Shown here piece by piece: positions 10,345-23,504 of a DNA stretch of 64,000 bases. Under the pieces are notes generated by a model that ran no database searches, was not told the DNA's origin, and saw nothing but the letters and a program-made list of their open reading frames with translations. Positions within the stretch are counted from its first letter, which is position 1, and every line of letters starts with the position of its first letter. The position numbers and the translations under genes are program-made. Origin of the DNA: Cliona cf. orientalis (lineage: Eukaryota > Porifera > Demospongiae > Clionaida > Clionaidae); assembly GCA_963930775.1 (NCBI GenBank), contig OZ005689.1, forward strand, positions 20,589,262 to 20,653,261, given 5' to 3'.

Positions 10345-11619
10345 ATGGCGTTGAGGGTAAGAACAGCACTGGTGATGTTTGCGCTATGGCTGCGAGCTGA
10401 TGAAGACAGAAGAGTAGCACAGAGAACTCGCAGACGTCGTTTATTACTCAGAAGACGGCTGGAGAGGCAACGTTTGCTTGTGTTATTGCTATTGGTGCTC
10501 TTTATTTGGAGCCGCACAGCAAGCAGGCCTCGAAGTATTTGGACGAGAACAAGGTAAATAATACTACAGGTACATTAATTTTAGTGTGAGAATTTTGTGC
10601 ACTGTAGGAGTTGTACCTGGTGGAATAGAATCGTGTTGGAGACATTTGATACTCGTGACTGGGTGGAGAACTTTCGTATGAAAAGGGAAACTTTTGATTA
10701 CCTTTGTGATAAACTTCGCCCTTCAATTATCCGGCAAGATACTCAGTTTCGTACAGCGATTAGTGTTGAACAAAGGGTTGCTATCACTGTATGGTGCTTG
10801 GCTACTCCGTGTGAGTACCGTACCGTAGCTCACCTTTTCGGAGTTGCTCGTTCAACCGTCTGTGAAATAGTTCAAGATACATGCCGAGCTATTGTACGTA
10901 TTTTATTAGAAACATACATACGATTCCCAACTGGCGATGCACTCAAGAGGGTTATCGATGGATTTGAGGATAAATGGGGTTATCCCCAGTGTGTTGGCGC
11001 CATTGATGGCTCACATATCCCTATTGCAGCTCCTGAGCTAAACCACACTGACTACTACAACCGAAAGGGGTGGTATTCAATGCTCTTACAAGCAGTTGTG
11101 GATCAGGATTACTTGTTTAGGGACATCTGTGTCGGTTGGGCCGGGAGTGTGCATGATGCAAGGGTGTTCGTAAATTCATTAATCTACAAGAGAATCACAG
11201 AAGATGGTTTGCTTTCTGATGCACAGAGTCGCACACTTGGTGGTAAAGAAGTTCCTGCATGCATAATTGGAGATTCAGCTTACCCAATAAATACATGGTT
11301 AATGAAGCCATTTGCAGATACATCCTCTCTCTCCCCTCAACAAAAGCACTTCAACTATAGGCTATCAAGGGCTCGCACTGTTGTGGAAATTGCGTTTGCA
11401 CGCCTCAAAGCCAGGTGGAGACGGCTTCTAAAAAGAAATGACATGCATACTGAGCATATACCTACAGTGATCTCTGCTTGCTGCATTTTGCATAATTTAT
11501 GTGAAGTGCATGGCGAAAGTTTCAACGATGTTTGGTTGTTAGAAGAGAGTGAATACGAGCAGCCAACAGCTCCATCCCTACCAAGCACTTCATCAGCTAG
11601 GAATGCAGACGATGTATGA
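10345..11619 (+). CDS. Harbinger DDE transposase (406 aa, two exons)
   Basis: Exon 1 (10345-10553) encodes a very basic Arg/Leu-rich leader. A 54-bp intron (GTAAAT...CTGTAG) joins it in phase to exon 2 (10608-11619); total 1,221 nt including the stop. An N-terminal helix-turn-helix-like segment (HLFGVARSTVCEIV) precedes the catalytic core: GAIDGSHIPIAAP (first Asp), WAGSVHDARVF (second Asp) and ARTVVEIAFARLKARWRRL (Glu). CCILHNLC near the end is another family hallmark. The protein acts as the endonuclease and needs the Myb-like partner encoded at 11932-12708 for nuclear import and end recognition, as known for PIF/Harbinger. Intact. Confidence 0.95.
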
Positions 11620-11931
11620 AATGCTCTTGTTGACTACTTGTATACACACTAGTGATACTAGTACATTTTGCTGTACAATTATTGTTGTATGCACTCGTGT
11701 TCATAATGTGATATTGTGTTACATGTTTATACATGCAGTGTCCCGGCCACATGCAGGTCTCTTTCCATGTGATGTGAGAAGTGAATGAGTGTGAGTGAGT
11801 GTATGCACACGAGTACCATGCATTGAAGATCCTGGTTGATAATAATAATTATTGAATAATAACCAATACCATTGTTTATGTAGTCTATAATATCTATGCC
11901 AATACCACAGCAAGAAGCAGTCCTGACGAGT

Positions 11932-12708
11932 TCACTGGTAATTATTATTGTCAGCATCGTCTGCAAATGAATACATGGGGTGATAGTTAAACGACGGCCC
12001 TGGTGGTTGTCGAGTAGAATTGCTATCTTTTGGCTGTCCTTGATTACACAGCAAAGTCATCATCTGCAACTGAAATTCACGACTCTCTCTTTGCCTCTGC
12101 TCTTCCATTTCAAGCATTCTTTCCTCCAGTTTTAAGTAATGCTGCTCACTCTCACTCTGCATCTTCATTACTTTCTCCACCAGTGACTCTATTTTTTCAG
12201 CTTTTTCACTCACTGATCTCTTTCTCTTCTTACCCTTAACTTGTGTCTTGATCTCTATAGGTGTTTCAGATCGGCTTCTCGAGCTCTCACCTTCATCAGG
12301 TTTGGGTTCAGCTATATCACCTGTTGCACTTTCCGCTTCTTCTTCATCTCCTGACTTGTGTCCTGAGCTGTCACTTGCAGCTGCTTCACCTGACTCCACA
12401 ACTACAGGTGGTTGTGTTGCTGGCTTATGGCCCAAAACAGCATCCATTTCTTCAAAATACCTCCAGTCCTTTCTTCCAGTTCCTGTCTTCTTTCTAGTAT
12501 CCTTTATTTTTCTATATTCCAGCTTCAACTTACGAATTTTACTATTGCATTGGTCGGCTGTTTTCTCGTATCCAGCAGCCTCCATTTTACGAGAAATCTT
12601 GTTGAAAACGTCTTTGTTTCGTTTACTCCCTTCGAGCATCGCTTGTATACTATCCTCGCCCCATATTTCAATCAATTTCAACGTTTCTTCTTCGCTCCAG
12701 ACCGCCAT
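11932..12708 (-). CDS. Harbinger Myb/trihelix DNA-binding partner (258 aa)
   Basis: A single uninterrupted frame from ATG at 12708. Residues 1-90 form a Myb/SANT-like trihelix domain: WSEEETLKLIEIW, then NKDVFNKISRKMEAAGYEKT, then CNSKIRKLKLEYRKIKD. An acidic/serine-rich linker (about 95-150) and a basic KGKKRKRS signal follow. A long coiled coil (about 165-225) ends the protein. In PIF/Harbinger elements this partner binds the transposon ends and brings the DDE protein to the nucleus. It lies tail to tail with the transposase gene. The start is supported by the domain beginning at once after the Met. Confidence 0.93.
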   Translation of the reverse strand: MAVWSEEETLKLIEIWGEDSIQAMLEGSKRNKDVFNKISRKMEAAGYEKTADQCNSKIRKLKLEYRKIKDTRKKTGTGRKDWRYFEEMDAVLGHKPATQPPVVVESGEAAASDSSGHKSGDEEEAESATGDIAEPKPDEGESSRSRSETPIEIKTQVKGKKRKRSVSEKAEKIESLVEKVMKMQSESEQHYLKLEERMLEMEEQRQRESREFQLQMMTLLCNQGQPKDSNSTRQPPGPSFNYHPMYSFADDADNNNYQ

Positions 12709-12903
12709 GCCTTCTAGTAGATCGACAACCGCGTGCTATCTGCGCATGCGCTTGCTATCTGTTCCGTTCTAGAACGGCAACGCTAACCGTTCCGTTCTGA
12801 ACGGAACAGATGAGAACGGAACGGAAACCGAAGCGTTCACACTCGATGCGGAACTGTTCTGGAATAGTTTGGAACGGTTCTGATTGCTAGTGTGAACGGA
12901 GTA

Positions 12904-13725
12904 TAAGTATCCTGGGATTCCTGGGATGTCCCTTGGTGTCCCATATGACGGAGGGTACTTTGAGTCCCGGAATACTATGTATCCAGGGATTCCTGGGATG
13001 TCCGTTGGTGTCCCATATGACAGTGGATTCCTTGAGTCCCGGAATACTAAGTATCCCGGGATTCCTGGGAAGTCCCTTGGTGTCCCATATGACGGAGGGT
13101 ATCTTGAGTCCCGGAATACTAAGTATCCCGGGATTCCCGGGAAGTCCCTTGGTGTCCCATATGACGGAGGGTACATTGAGTCCCGGAATACTAAGTATCC
13201 CGGGATTCCCGGGAAGTCCCTTGGTGTCCCATATGACGGAGGGTACCTTGAGTCCCGGAATACTAAGTATCCCGGGATTCCCGGGAAGTCCCTTGGTGTC
13301 CCATATGACGGAGGGTACCTTGAGTCCCGGAATACTAAGTATCCCGGGATTCCCGGGAAGTCCCTTGGTGTCCCATATGACGGAGGGTTCCTTGAGTCCC
13401 GGAATACTATGTATCTCGGGATTCCCGGGATAATCCCTTGGTGTCCTATATGATAGTGGATTCCTTGAGTCCCGGAATACTAAGTATCCCGGGATTCCTG
13501 GGATGTCCCTTGGTGTCCCATATAACGGAGGGTTCCTTGAATACCGGAATACTATAAGTATCCTGGGATTCCTAGGTACCTTGGTGTTCCATATGACAGA
13601 GGATTCATTGAGTCCCGGAATACTAAGTATCCCGGGACTCCTGGAATGTCTCTTGGTGTCCCATATGATGCAGAGTTCCTTGAATACCAGAATACTAAGC
13701 ATCCCGGGATTCCGACTATCTATTA
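12904..13725 (+). repeat. Left arm of KDZ element, inner part of 72-bp array (about 11 units)
   Basis: Units recur every 72 bp (CCCGG of the motif GTCCCGGAATACT falls at 12966, 13038, 13110, 13182). Each unit contains the self-complementary stretch TCCCGGGATTCCCGGGA. Because 72 is a multiple of three, all frames stay open through the array, producing long meaningless ORFs on both strands. Confidence 0.95.
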
Positions 13726-13860
13726 TGTAAAGACTAGTGGTCATAGGATACGATCTGTATCTTGTATGCATAATAATAATTATTATAATTTAAATGTACA
13801 CGCATTTTGTGACAATAACGTAAAGGTACACACATACGATTTCATGCTTAAAATTTACAA

Positions 13861-16800
13861 TTACACTGATAACTTTCTGTTGTGCAGATCACAGAGATAT
13901 AGAATGTAGAACTTAAAGTGGGAATTGTTCATATGCCGCGTTATCCTAGCGTAGTGATAACCATGCGAATGTTTGTTCACAAATCTCAGTATCAACCTGT
14001 ACGGTAATGGAAGCATAATTCTATAGCGTAAAGAGAGTCGAAAAACAATACATTTTCAAGATCACTGAAGTGGTTAGGATCACAATGCCTCTTACACCAT
14101 TCATCTGTGTGGCCCCTGAAGTGCATCTTGTCTACTACAATTGTAGTTTCTGCAATCTTTCTTGCTGTAGGGGTTAGAGAACTCCTACTAGGATTTGTGG
14201 CCAACCTTTTTTAGATGACATCCGTCATCGTAGACAATGAATCCTGTTTTTTAAGTATGTTATACATCAAACAAGTTGCATCTCTTTTATTTAAGACTTA
14301 CTGACATCAGAGAGTGTATTTGAGTTCAAATAAAAAAGGCTGTGTACACTGCCATAAACTTGACTTTTTGCTTCCGCTCGAAAAAGCTCATCAATCAAAG
14401 TAACTGTTCCACACGGCCAAATACCAGCTAAAATACCTAAAATGGTATTGTGCCATCCATTAATAATTTTAATACATAGATAAAAAAATTTACCTGCGGT
14501 CCTATAATGAAGCTTCTCTTTGTCCTTCTCTGTATTACACGCTAATGCTCCTGAATCATCACTTTTGCTATCAAACACTCTGCATAAATAGCATTTGTGT
14601 TCATCTGACAACTATTAATTTTGTTGTGTATTGGCAGAGGAGGTAATTGTTGGTAATTGTCATGCTGTGCCATCATTTCTGTCCCCACTTCACATATTAA
14701 CTACTGATAGTGATCTCTCGAGATCTCCAATTAGATATGTTTGTTAGTTTATATAAAACTTGGCCAGTTGTACTTTAGCGTAGCCAATACGTGGGTCATA
14801 CTGACGATGATTGTATTGTATCTCTACTGGTGTCCTACTAGGATACAATGATTCTTTTTTAGCGAAACTTGGAGGGGGTAGGGAAGGTGGGGAACTTGCA
14901 CTTATGAGCAGTAATTAACTATGGAGTATAATAAGGTAAGAAATGTATTACCATGACTTATGCAAAGGGAGCCTGCATTATAATGGAACTTTTGAGCAAC
15001 TACTAGTACATGCATGTACAAAAGCTTGAGGATCCAACACTTGATCCAAACTAGTAAACTATTTACATTAACTATTGCAGTTAACATACCCTTCATTTTC
15101 TGGTACCACTCGCTGGCAGGATGTACGACCAATGCTGGGCACTGCACTTGAATGTTGATGAGAAACCGTTAAAGTGTGCATTGTCTGGCCCAGTCCAGAT
15201 GAATAAACTTCTTCGGTGGCAAACGATGAGAGGCCCAGTTCGATCACTGAAGGTGGAACATTTTGTTCTGGCTCCCATGTGACCTTACACTCCTCCTTAC
15301 CTAGCCACAGTACCTGAAGTTTATGTTAATAATGTATGCGCATGAGCATCATGATCAAATACGAGAGTATGGGAACCCTCTCCCACTTTAATATAATGGT
15401 GCTTATACCTGCATGGATGATAATAGCAATTGCTTACCTGATAATACTTTCCACTCCTGGTTTGCTTCTCCTGAAGAATGGACTCTATAACTCTGTGCTG
15501 TGTTCCTCTGCTTAGGGCACGAACGGTGCTTTCATTTTCAGTCTTCATTTCTCGAGGCTTGTGCAGGGCGCAAAATGTGCTTGTCTGTATGGGAGTGTTC
15601 ATACACCCTGTCTTGACCATTCCAGGAAGTCCATGGTACTCTACGTATCCAGCTTCTTCTGCTGCACACACAGTGCGGTTATTTTTCTGGTTTCCATCCA
15701 GGACTAGAATTGTACCACAACCCTTAACATTGCAACGATGGCCTATAACATTGTAGATACATGTATAAATTAAATACCATATCCTAAACAGAGAGAAATA
15801 GCAGATTGTAGTGGCCAGTCACTCCAGTGGCAGATACAAGGATTGTATGGATTTCATCAATTCCTAAGGCTAATATTCTAGCAGTAACATTTTTTGATAG
15901 TACCAATGACAGGTTGCATACCGTACTTCTTTTTGCAGAGGATGGAGGCATTTTATCAACAAAGTGCACAAATTAAAATGCTTCAGTTTACATGTATAGC
16001 ACAGGTTCGAATGGGGGAGGGGGTGGGGGGTGCCCCCCCCCCCCCCCAACCAGCAGGGAAGGGGGCCAGTGCCTCAACAGCCAGAGCAATACCTGTACAT
16101 GCTGTAGTAGGTTCTGATCGACTTACTGTTTGTTTCTTCATTACGACGACCAAGAAACTCTGGCCTGACACCATCATTAACGCTGAAGGGGCATGGTTTG
16201 TACCCAAAGTGGGCGTGGTCGCAAAAATTTCGTGCATGCGCACCTACAGTGTACGGCAGTAAGCATTGAAATTACCGAAACTTCACCAATACCAATGGAG
16301 AGCTATTTTGCCAAATTTAAACTTATTTGCTATACGATATCAGTATTTTCAAAAAGCAGTCCTGAAAACTAATCTATCGTATTAACGACACCAAGAGTTT
16401 TTTTAATATGAACAAAATCAAGCTCAAATAAGAGTAGCCACACTCCAGCAATGCTGAAACTAATAATAGCTATTTAAATAAACACGGTATGCATGAAACA
16501 TCCATACAATAGTTGACACGATGCACTGCATATTTCATTGTATATACCTGAGTATTTCTTGTGAAACGCTTGTTGATATATCGGAGTGAATTTGAGAAGA
16601 TCTTTCTGATGGTCAGATGAAAACACAGGTGACTGCTTTATGTCACTTGAATACCAGGAGGTAATACAGAGAACTGCAAATTTGAAGTGTGCTGCCTCAA
16701 GCCGTCTCCTGTCAAGATGTTTTCTTTCCATCCTTTTGGGCTGATCACTGTATAATGAAAAAATAGGTATACTGCGCCATATCCTAGCAATATGGATAAA

Positions 16801-17663
16801 AAAAACATGATCCCAAAACATAAGGCTTATAAGGTCAAGCAGGTGATAATTTTACCCGAAGACTTCTATTACTAGTGCCTATTATAGTCTCGATGCAACT
16901 TGTAAAAAGTAATTAATTTTGCTACATACCTGCTATCATCCATGCTTTTGTTTGTGACATATCCATGTATACTGTTGTATATGTCGGCCCTTTGTTTGTA
17001 GCTGATTTGCCCTATCAAGATCTCTTTGTCTAGACGGCATAACATATCCATTGTGAAAGCTGTTTCACGAGTGGACATAAAGTAACGTAGTGTTGCCCAA
17101 TCCTCATCATATATGGTTTCGCTTAAAGTTCCCATTGTGTAGAATCCATAGTGTTGTTGTAAAGAACACCCTCCACTCCGGCAGTACTTGGTGTAGTGAG
17201 TACCAGGCAGTGTTCCCATGGAATCATTATAGACTGTGATAGTTGATGGACGGTCTGCCCTTACATATAGCTTAGACCCACAGTTGCGACAGCTCTCTTT
17301 GCTTGAGATGAGAACTACACCCAGAGGTATATCTGTGCCCATCCTTACCATTCCAATTATATCATCCACAAGCTGGAAATCAGTAGCTAAGGCATCCTTA
17401 TTAAGCACTTCAACATTCTCAATAAACTGACGAGCTTCTTCAATGGTAAAGCTGTTCCTGTGTTCCCTTTTCATCAAGCTGAAGGAGGCCAAATGGTTCC
17501 AGAAGAAAGGCATACTCCTTGGGTAAAAGGTAGCAGCAAATTCAGCCCTCCTAAGCACAGAAGGATCCTTGATGTGTGTACTGAGCTTGGACAACATAGC
17601 TAGCTCTTGAGGACAGCTGCATGTGATCAGGCTGTGGACCATGTGTTCACACTTAATTAACAC
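13861..17663 (-). pseudogene. KDZ transposase gene, about nine exons, 3' end frameshifted
   Basis: First exon 17663-16930 holds a CxC5-like cluster (CRNCGSKLYVRADRP ... HYTKYCRSGGCSLQQHYG) and ILIGQISYKQRADIYN. Exon 16747-16548 has LDRRRLEAAHFKFAVL. Exon about 15741-15437 has a CxC6-like cluster with GCGTILVLDGNQKNNRTVC, where DGN is the likely first catalytic Asp. Exon about 15314-15089 looks chromodomain-like (VLWLGKEECKVTWEPEQNV). Then GILAGIWPCGTVTLIDELF, IVYDDGCHLKK (second Asp), DKMHFRGHTDEWCKRHCDP, and in the last exon (13996-13861) VDTEICEQTFAWLS (Glu) and YARITRHMNNSHF. Two frameshifts are visible, after DGCHLKK at an A run and after FAWLS. Borders mostly follow GT-AG. The architecture follows known animal KDZ proteins. 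Confidence 0.82.
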
Positions 17664-17738
17664 TTATGTCATTCACTATTACATCATACCCTTAACAGAG
17701 CACATGGTCCAGCTAGCTAGCTAACTTCACCACTGATC
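17664..17738. promoter_or_regulatory. Shared divergent promoter region of the KDZ element
   Basis: Only 75 bp separate the first Met codon of the minus-strand transposase from that of the plus-strand ATPase. The interval contains AGCTAGCTAGCTAAC but no clear TATA box. Co-expression of the two genes is inferred from geometry only; untranslated leaders could extend into either gene. Confidence 0.4.
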
Positions 17739-20700
17739 ATGGCTTCTCCAGGCAGGCTTAACTCTAAGTCCAAAATGTGGGAACTCAAGGAGAGGCTTCA
17801 AAAATGCTGGGAGCTTCCCTTGAACTGGAATCTGTATCCCCAACACTTAACCAAGGTAAATAATAATGATATGTATGATTTTTATGAATATTTATTAGGT
17901 ACAGTAAAAGTTCTAATTACAGCGCCACTCTAATGTAAGCGCCATTTGGCATTGGACAGTATTATTGTTGTTCTAATTGTAGCGCCAAAGTACAGTCAGA
18001 GATACAAAAACTGGCGCCTTGTGTAATTTTTTAACGTTCTAATCGGAGCGCCAAGCGCGGTTCTGAATTATTTTTTTGGCGCTGTAATTAGAACTTTTAC
18101 GGTAATAGTGAAAGACTAACCGTAATAGCTTGATATTTTGAAGCTGATAGGGCATATTATTAAATACTATATCAACACACCATGTATCTATGGCATAATT
18201 TTATACTAGTTTAACCCACAAATCAATACTATTTTTTGATGTATAGTGTAGTAGCTATCATGCATGGCGCCACATAATATTATGGTAACATACGCACGGA
18301 TTTTAAGCGCACCTAGGAATTAAGCACATGTTTAGAAAGAAGCACATACTTTCTTCCTGGTTTGACTACTAGGAAACAGGCGTACTAGCCATCTAGACAG
18401 CCTGGAATTACTGTATCAAGCAGCTCTTGTCTTTTTTCTGGTCGCTCTTTCTGGTTCTAGATGGGTTTCTTGATTTTGATCCCATATGCATACAAAATCT
18501 GTGTCCTTGACGAGCCTTACCCACCTGTATACGTGGGGTATGACCATTCAGCATTAACTTATAAGCACATTTAAAAGTATATAGTTTCTTGCTCATTTTG
18601 CAATAGGCACATGCACTTAACAACCTGCATCTGTGATAGCTATTTCATTGTCTAAGTTGAATTATTACTGTGGCAGAGACATACCTTAAGGACACTTCTG
18701 TTTGCGGGTACTAAATTTAGTGAAAAAATGGAATGTTAATTTTAAAAACTTACTAAAATGTACGGTGGCCGAGAGGGGCCGCGCATTCTACTTTCATAAC
18801 TTCCAAAAATGGTCGTTTCCTACAATGGTTATTTCCAATTATGAGTATTTCTCATTACCGAAATTTCTCGATACGGATTTTTCTATCTAATAGTGGAAAA
18901 TCATAAAAACGCTCAGCGCTGCGCCAGCAGGCAATAATTGAAAGAGGCGGGGCTGTTTGCGCGGATCGGATTCGCTAGCCTCCTATTGCGCCGATAGCCA
19001 CCGTACATACGCACATTCTACTTTCAATTTAAAAAATTCCAAACATGGTCATTTTCTATTGTAGTTATTGCCGATTATGAGCATTTCTCATTACCAAAAA
19101 ATGTGCTCAGCGCTGCGCCCAGCAAGAAGAGGCGGGGCTGTCTTGCAGATAGGGTTCGAGACGTGCGCAAACCTTCTCTTGCGCCGTCATAATTATTATT
19201 CTGGTATCCGAGCCGTATTAGCAAGTCTTGCTTCAAGTAACACCGAGATTTCTTGTTTAATACACCGGTTTTGTTTTTCTATGGTGGCAGAGAAGGGATG
19301 CGCATTCTACTTTCAAAACATCCAGTAGAGGCCATTTCCCATCGTGGTTGTTTCCGATTGTGAGTATTTCTCATTACTAAAATTTTTTGACACGGATTTT
19401 TCTCATCATGCTATGAAACCGCTCAGGTATCTCATGCATGCGCAGCAAATTAAATTAACAGGAACAATCGCACGTGCGTATACGCGATGGATTCAAAGGT
19501 CATAGAAACTGCATGCGACCATATTAAAATTAGGAAATATTGATAGCACGAAATCAGCTTTACTGGAAGCGCCTTATGTAGTTATGGCTTGCGAATGAGA
19601 CCCGGGCACAAGAAAGATCCATGGCGTAGCTGCGTGGAGGATAGCCGTGCGTCTAGAACAAGAGAGCCCCGCCTCTTCTTGCTGGGCGCAGCGCCGAGGG
19701 CTTTCATGTCAAGATGAGAAAAACCTGTATCGAGAAATTTCGGTATTGAGAAATACTTATAATCGGAAATAATCATGGTAGGAAACGACCGTTTTGGAAG
19801 TTATGAAAGTAGAATGCGCGGCCCTTCTCGGCCACCGTAAAAATGAGTACCTGCTAAATGCACTATTTCCAAAATCTGCTAAAATTTGTACCCACAATAA
19901 TTATAGTCCTAAGGTATTGGTATGTCGAGGGGTCCAATTTTCACAATATTAAGCCAATATCTGAAAAATTAGACTAGCAAAATCGACACAATTGTACAGT
20001 GTATAGTGGGCATGGTCATGCACATCCAAACTGTGAAAATTTTGAAAACTGGCTTTCCGCAAAAATTGGACCCCATGAAAATAATTTCCCACTATTAACG
20101 TATTTTTTACCTTTTAGGGCTGCGAGCAGATAGGAAGAGCTCTTGACATGCCACGTGATGCCATTCTGTGTGGGCTTTTGCTGCTAGTGAGCTTCTTCAT
20201 GGCCCATAGTGCTATTACTGTGCCGAAAACAGTATGGGTTGAACCATCCATTCTATGGATTGTTATAGCCATGCCACCAGGAAGTGGCAAGACTCCGCTA
20301 TTTACTTTCTTGACTGGCATTCTGAGGAAGGTCAGAGATAAGCTGAAGCTGACGAGATCACACCCCCCTTGGCTTTTGGATGAAGCAAGTTTTGAAAAGA
20401 TGGGGGAGCTTATGGCCAACAATCACTCAAAACTCCTTGCTATGTATGACGAACTATCCACTTTCTTAGCCCAGATGAATGTGTACAGGGGGAAGGGTCT
20501 ATGTGATTCACATGATCTTTCCACATTTCTCTCTTTATACACCGGCAAATCATGGACTCGTGCAACTGGTAAATAATAATTGTTGCATGGCAAATGGTGT
20601 TAATATAATAGCACATGTATACTACTAGTACCAACATGTTTTTATTGGAAAAATCATCAGGACTTAGGTACATAGCCACACTCTCATATGTTCAGTTTGA

Positions 20701-23128
20701 CTTTCAATTACTTTTGTTGAGCCCCTTGGGAGCCTGAGATAATTTTATCATATAAAACACCCCCGAGTGTACATGACTATCATGCAATTATGTATGCACC
20801 TGAATAGACCAAGACTTAATCAATATTTTTCTATGTAGTGTCTGGAGATGCAAATTTTGAGATGGAGAGAACAGCATTAGTTGTAGGAGGCTTTACCCAG
20901 CCAGTTGTAGCAAAAGCACTAATCGAGATGTCATCCAGTATTGAGAAGGGTTTGACGCAGCGTTTCTTATGGTTGTCTCCTAAGCCTTCATATTCGAAGT
21001 ATTTCTCCTTGGATATGATTGATGAGGATTTCACCTCATATAATTATTGGTAAGTAATCACCAATATGCAATATGTCCATATTCAAATGGGTACACACAT
21101 GTACGCAGTTTCATACAGGGTTTTTCATGGGGGGGGGGGGGGCAATGTGTCAGGAAAATAATTATTTTTAATATCTCTGAGATTGCATTTCAGTGTATTG
21201 ACCAAAATTAATGTTGATTTTTAAGCAATAATAAGCAGTGTGACTGGTGAAATAGTCACAAGTGTTGTTCAGGGCGAGCCTGCATGAGTGAGCCCTGAAT
21301 ACACGAGAAACTGAAAGCGGTATCTATTATATATATAATGTATATTTTAGTGCATGATCTTATACAGTGACCACTCAACGTTGACGTGTAAATTTGTGTG
21401 ATTATTGTATTTTAGTTGATCTACTGGCTTCGTTGTGGAGGGCAGATGCCAAGAATGTGTGGATGTTGACAATTCCAGATGAATGTAAAGAATTCCAAGC
21501 TTATTTTGATGATATCCAAGAGAAAATCAGCCGAATATCTGTCCTTGATGATTTGCTGGCAGGTATTAACATAAAATACTGAAAGTTTCGTGTAACAATT
21601 ATGTTGGCTCTTTCAGTGTGTGCCATATACTGTATACGTTGAAATTTTCACTCCATACAAATTTCACCAAGCCCAGCTACCCAGAAACTTTTGATGAAAT
21701 AAATCTTTGCCAGTGCAGTAACAATGCAGTAAAAATTACCACACCCTCTATACAATCATTAGCACAGAAACAAACTTAGTGTGTTAATAGCACTTATTGA
21801 GGAATTGTATATTTTCTAATAGGAATGCTCAGCAAATCCAAAGGTCAGGTGCTGCGAGTTGCAGCTGTTTTACATGTGCTTTTTGTGGACCCATCTACAC
21901 TATCAACAATTCCATCTCTAATTTCTGTCGAAGCAATCACTGCTGCTCAAAACTTCGTTGATACCTGCTGCCAGCATGCTGCTTTCATCGCTGGTCGTGG
22001 TTTAGTTAATGAGGAGATTCAGCATCTTATTTCAGGTCCTTTATCTTATATATTTATACCACTAGTCTTAACGTAGGTACCCTTGTAATTTGTACGATAT
22101 TTCAGTTCCAACCAGGTTTATCAAATCACATACAACTGGATTGTCTCTTATTTTGCTAATATATAATTAATTATTATCACTACTAGGTAACACGGTGTCT
22201 ACTCCTCTATCAAAAAGTGGAAGCGTCGCTGCTTATTGTCTGTTGCTTCCTGGGAAAGTGCTTAATCTAAGCGCTCTTTTGCAAGCAAAAAAATTTCGTG
22301 GCAAGGGTAATAAGGAGGGGGCTGTGGCTGCATTGGAAGAACTGCATAAGGCTGGTTTGGGAAAATTAATTAGTGCAGACAGCCGAAGAGGAGCATCTTC
22401 AGTAAGTATACAATTTAATCTCACTATCATACTGAGTTAATGACACATGATAGTTAACTACAGATGTTCCATTTCCAGTATATATTTGATGGTTGTCATT
22501 ATGCCGTACATAACTATATCACCTTATGGCTGCAAGTACAAATGCTATAGAATCTAGGTAGCAGTTACCATGAGTTACTATAGCAACATAATGTCCATTT
22601 ATGGGATAGTTAAAGGTGATACAGGGTCATTAGTATGTTAGCTGCTACATAGCTTTACAGGGGAAGTATCAAAGTTTAAGCCTCTCCATGACGGGAACTA
22701 GAGATCTATTGATGCATATCTTATAATTATTGCAGGTATATACGTTTGTCAAGGAATTGGTCACTGAGGATAATATGGAGACCCTTGCTGATAAACTAGG
22801 TAGTTATGGTGTAAGTATCCCACAGTACCAGCGAGCACTACAACGAGAAATAGCCACCTCCTCGTAAGTACTATATATAATTGCATACAAGTATACAGAT
22901 ATTGTCCAAAATAACAACCACCTTAATCTTTGTAGAGTTTCTCTTTCAACGACACTGCCAAGGTCACCCCTTAAGAGGAATAGTGCTAATGGCCTACACA
23001 TTCATGGACACACCCCGCCAAAACATCCCAGACTACCTGGAGATATTAATGGGAGTAGTGCTAAAGGGCTATTTACAGATCAAGAGACCCACACAAATGG
23101 TGACACACCTGAAGATTGTGACGACTGA
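17739..23128 (+). CDS. DUF3987-like P-loop ATPase of the KDZ element (about 557 aa)
   Basis: Eight exons with GT-AG borders: 17739-17855, 20118-20568, 20839-21049, 21416-21562, 21823-22035, 22187-22401, 22736-22863, 22936-23128. Exon 2 has Walker A (AMPPGSGKTPLF) and a Walker B-like MYDELSTFL; exon 3 has QRFLWLSPKP; exon 5 has GMLSKSKGQVLRVAAVLHVL, resembling the C-terminal part of DUF3987. The tail is polar, Pro/Asn/Gly-rich. All junction phases agree except exon 3/4, which is one base out, so either that border is wrong or a small indel exists. In bacteria DUF3987 occurs in phage/plasmid primase-helicase contexts, so a DNA-dependent ATPase acting with the transposase is plausible but inferred. 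Intron 1 (2.26 kb) holds two MITEs. Confidence 0.78.
17902..18102. mobile_element. Small TA-flanked MITE in intron 1 of the ATPase gene
   Basis: TA on both sides; left end CAGTAAAAGTTCTAATTACA, right end its near-complement. GGCGC words recur inside. A Tc1/mariner-derived non-autonomous element is likely. Confidence 0.85.
18763..19837. mobile_element. TA-flanked MITE with about 130-bp TIRs, composite
   Basis: Left end CGGTGGCCGAGAGGGGCCGC and right end GGCCCTTCTCGGCCACCG are inverted copies, and similarity continues for about 130 bp. Two further partial copies of the same end sequence lie inside (about 19007-19090 and 19281-19400), suggesting nested or rearranged copies of one family. Confidence 0.8.
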
Positions 23129-23504
23129 TAACACTCACACCAATTAATGTAGGTGAATTATTCAAAGAAACTGCAGAATTCTTTCAATAGCTACACTGTG
23201 ATTCAATGGCAACTACACTTAACCAACGCTGCTAAATAACTAGTGAATCAACTCCCATGATTATCCATAACTACAACATGTATTATAGTATTATTCAACC
23301 ATAAAATTACACCTATGTATTTCACTACTGATTCAGTGGCATTAATTGACTAGTCTGGTTTAAATTTCAAATACATATTATAGTCAAAGCCATGTGTATA
23401 GTGTCATGTTCTCGGAAAATTATAGAGGATAATGTGCATCATCAAAAGAAGTGCAATAGGTAAATTAATGTACTACAATGGTATAATTCGGTGTACTGTA
23501 ATAT

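Larger units (their letters stand above)
10195..12903 (+). mobile_element. PIF/Harbinger transposon, apparently complete
   Basis: TAA at 10192-10194 and 12904-12906 is the 3-bp duplication typical of PIF/Harbinger. Ends are TACTTTGTTCACACT and, reversed, TACTCCGTTCACACT, with further similarity around CCGTTCC inside. It carries both genes expected of the family, a DDE nuclease and a Myb/trihelix protein, converging on each other. Neither shows a stop or frameshift, so this may be a recent and possibly autonomous copy. Confidence 0.95.

Noticed and set aside
12769-13771. Long ORFs on both strands encoding SRNPLSYGTPRDIPGIPGYL-like peptide repeats
   Set aside because: They are translations of the 72-bp satellite, whose length keeps all frames open. 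Similar peptides appear on both strands and in several frames.
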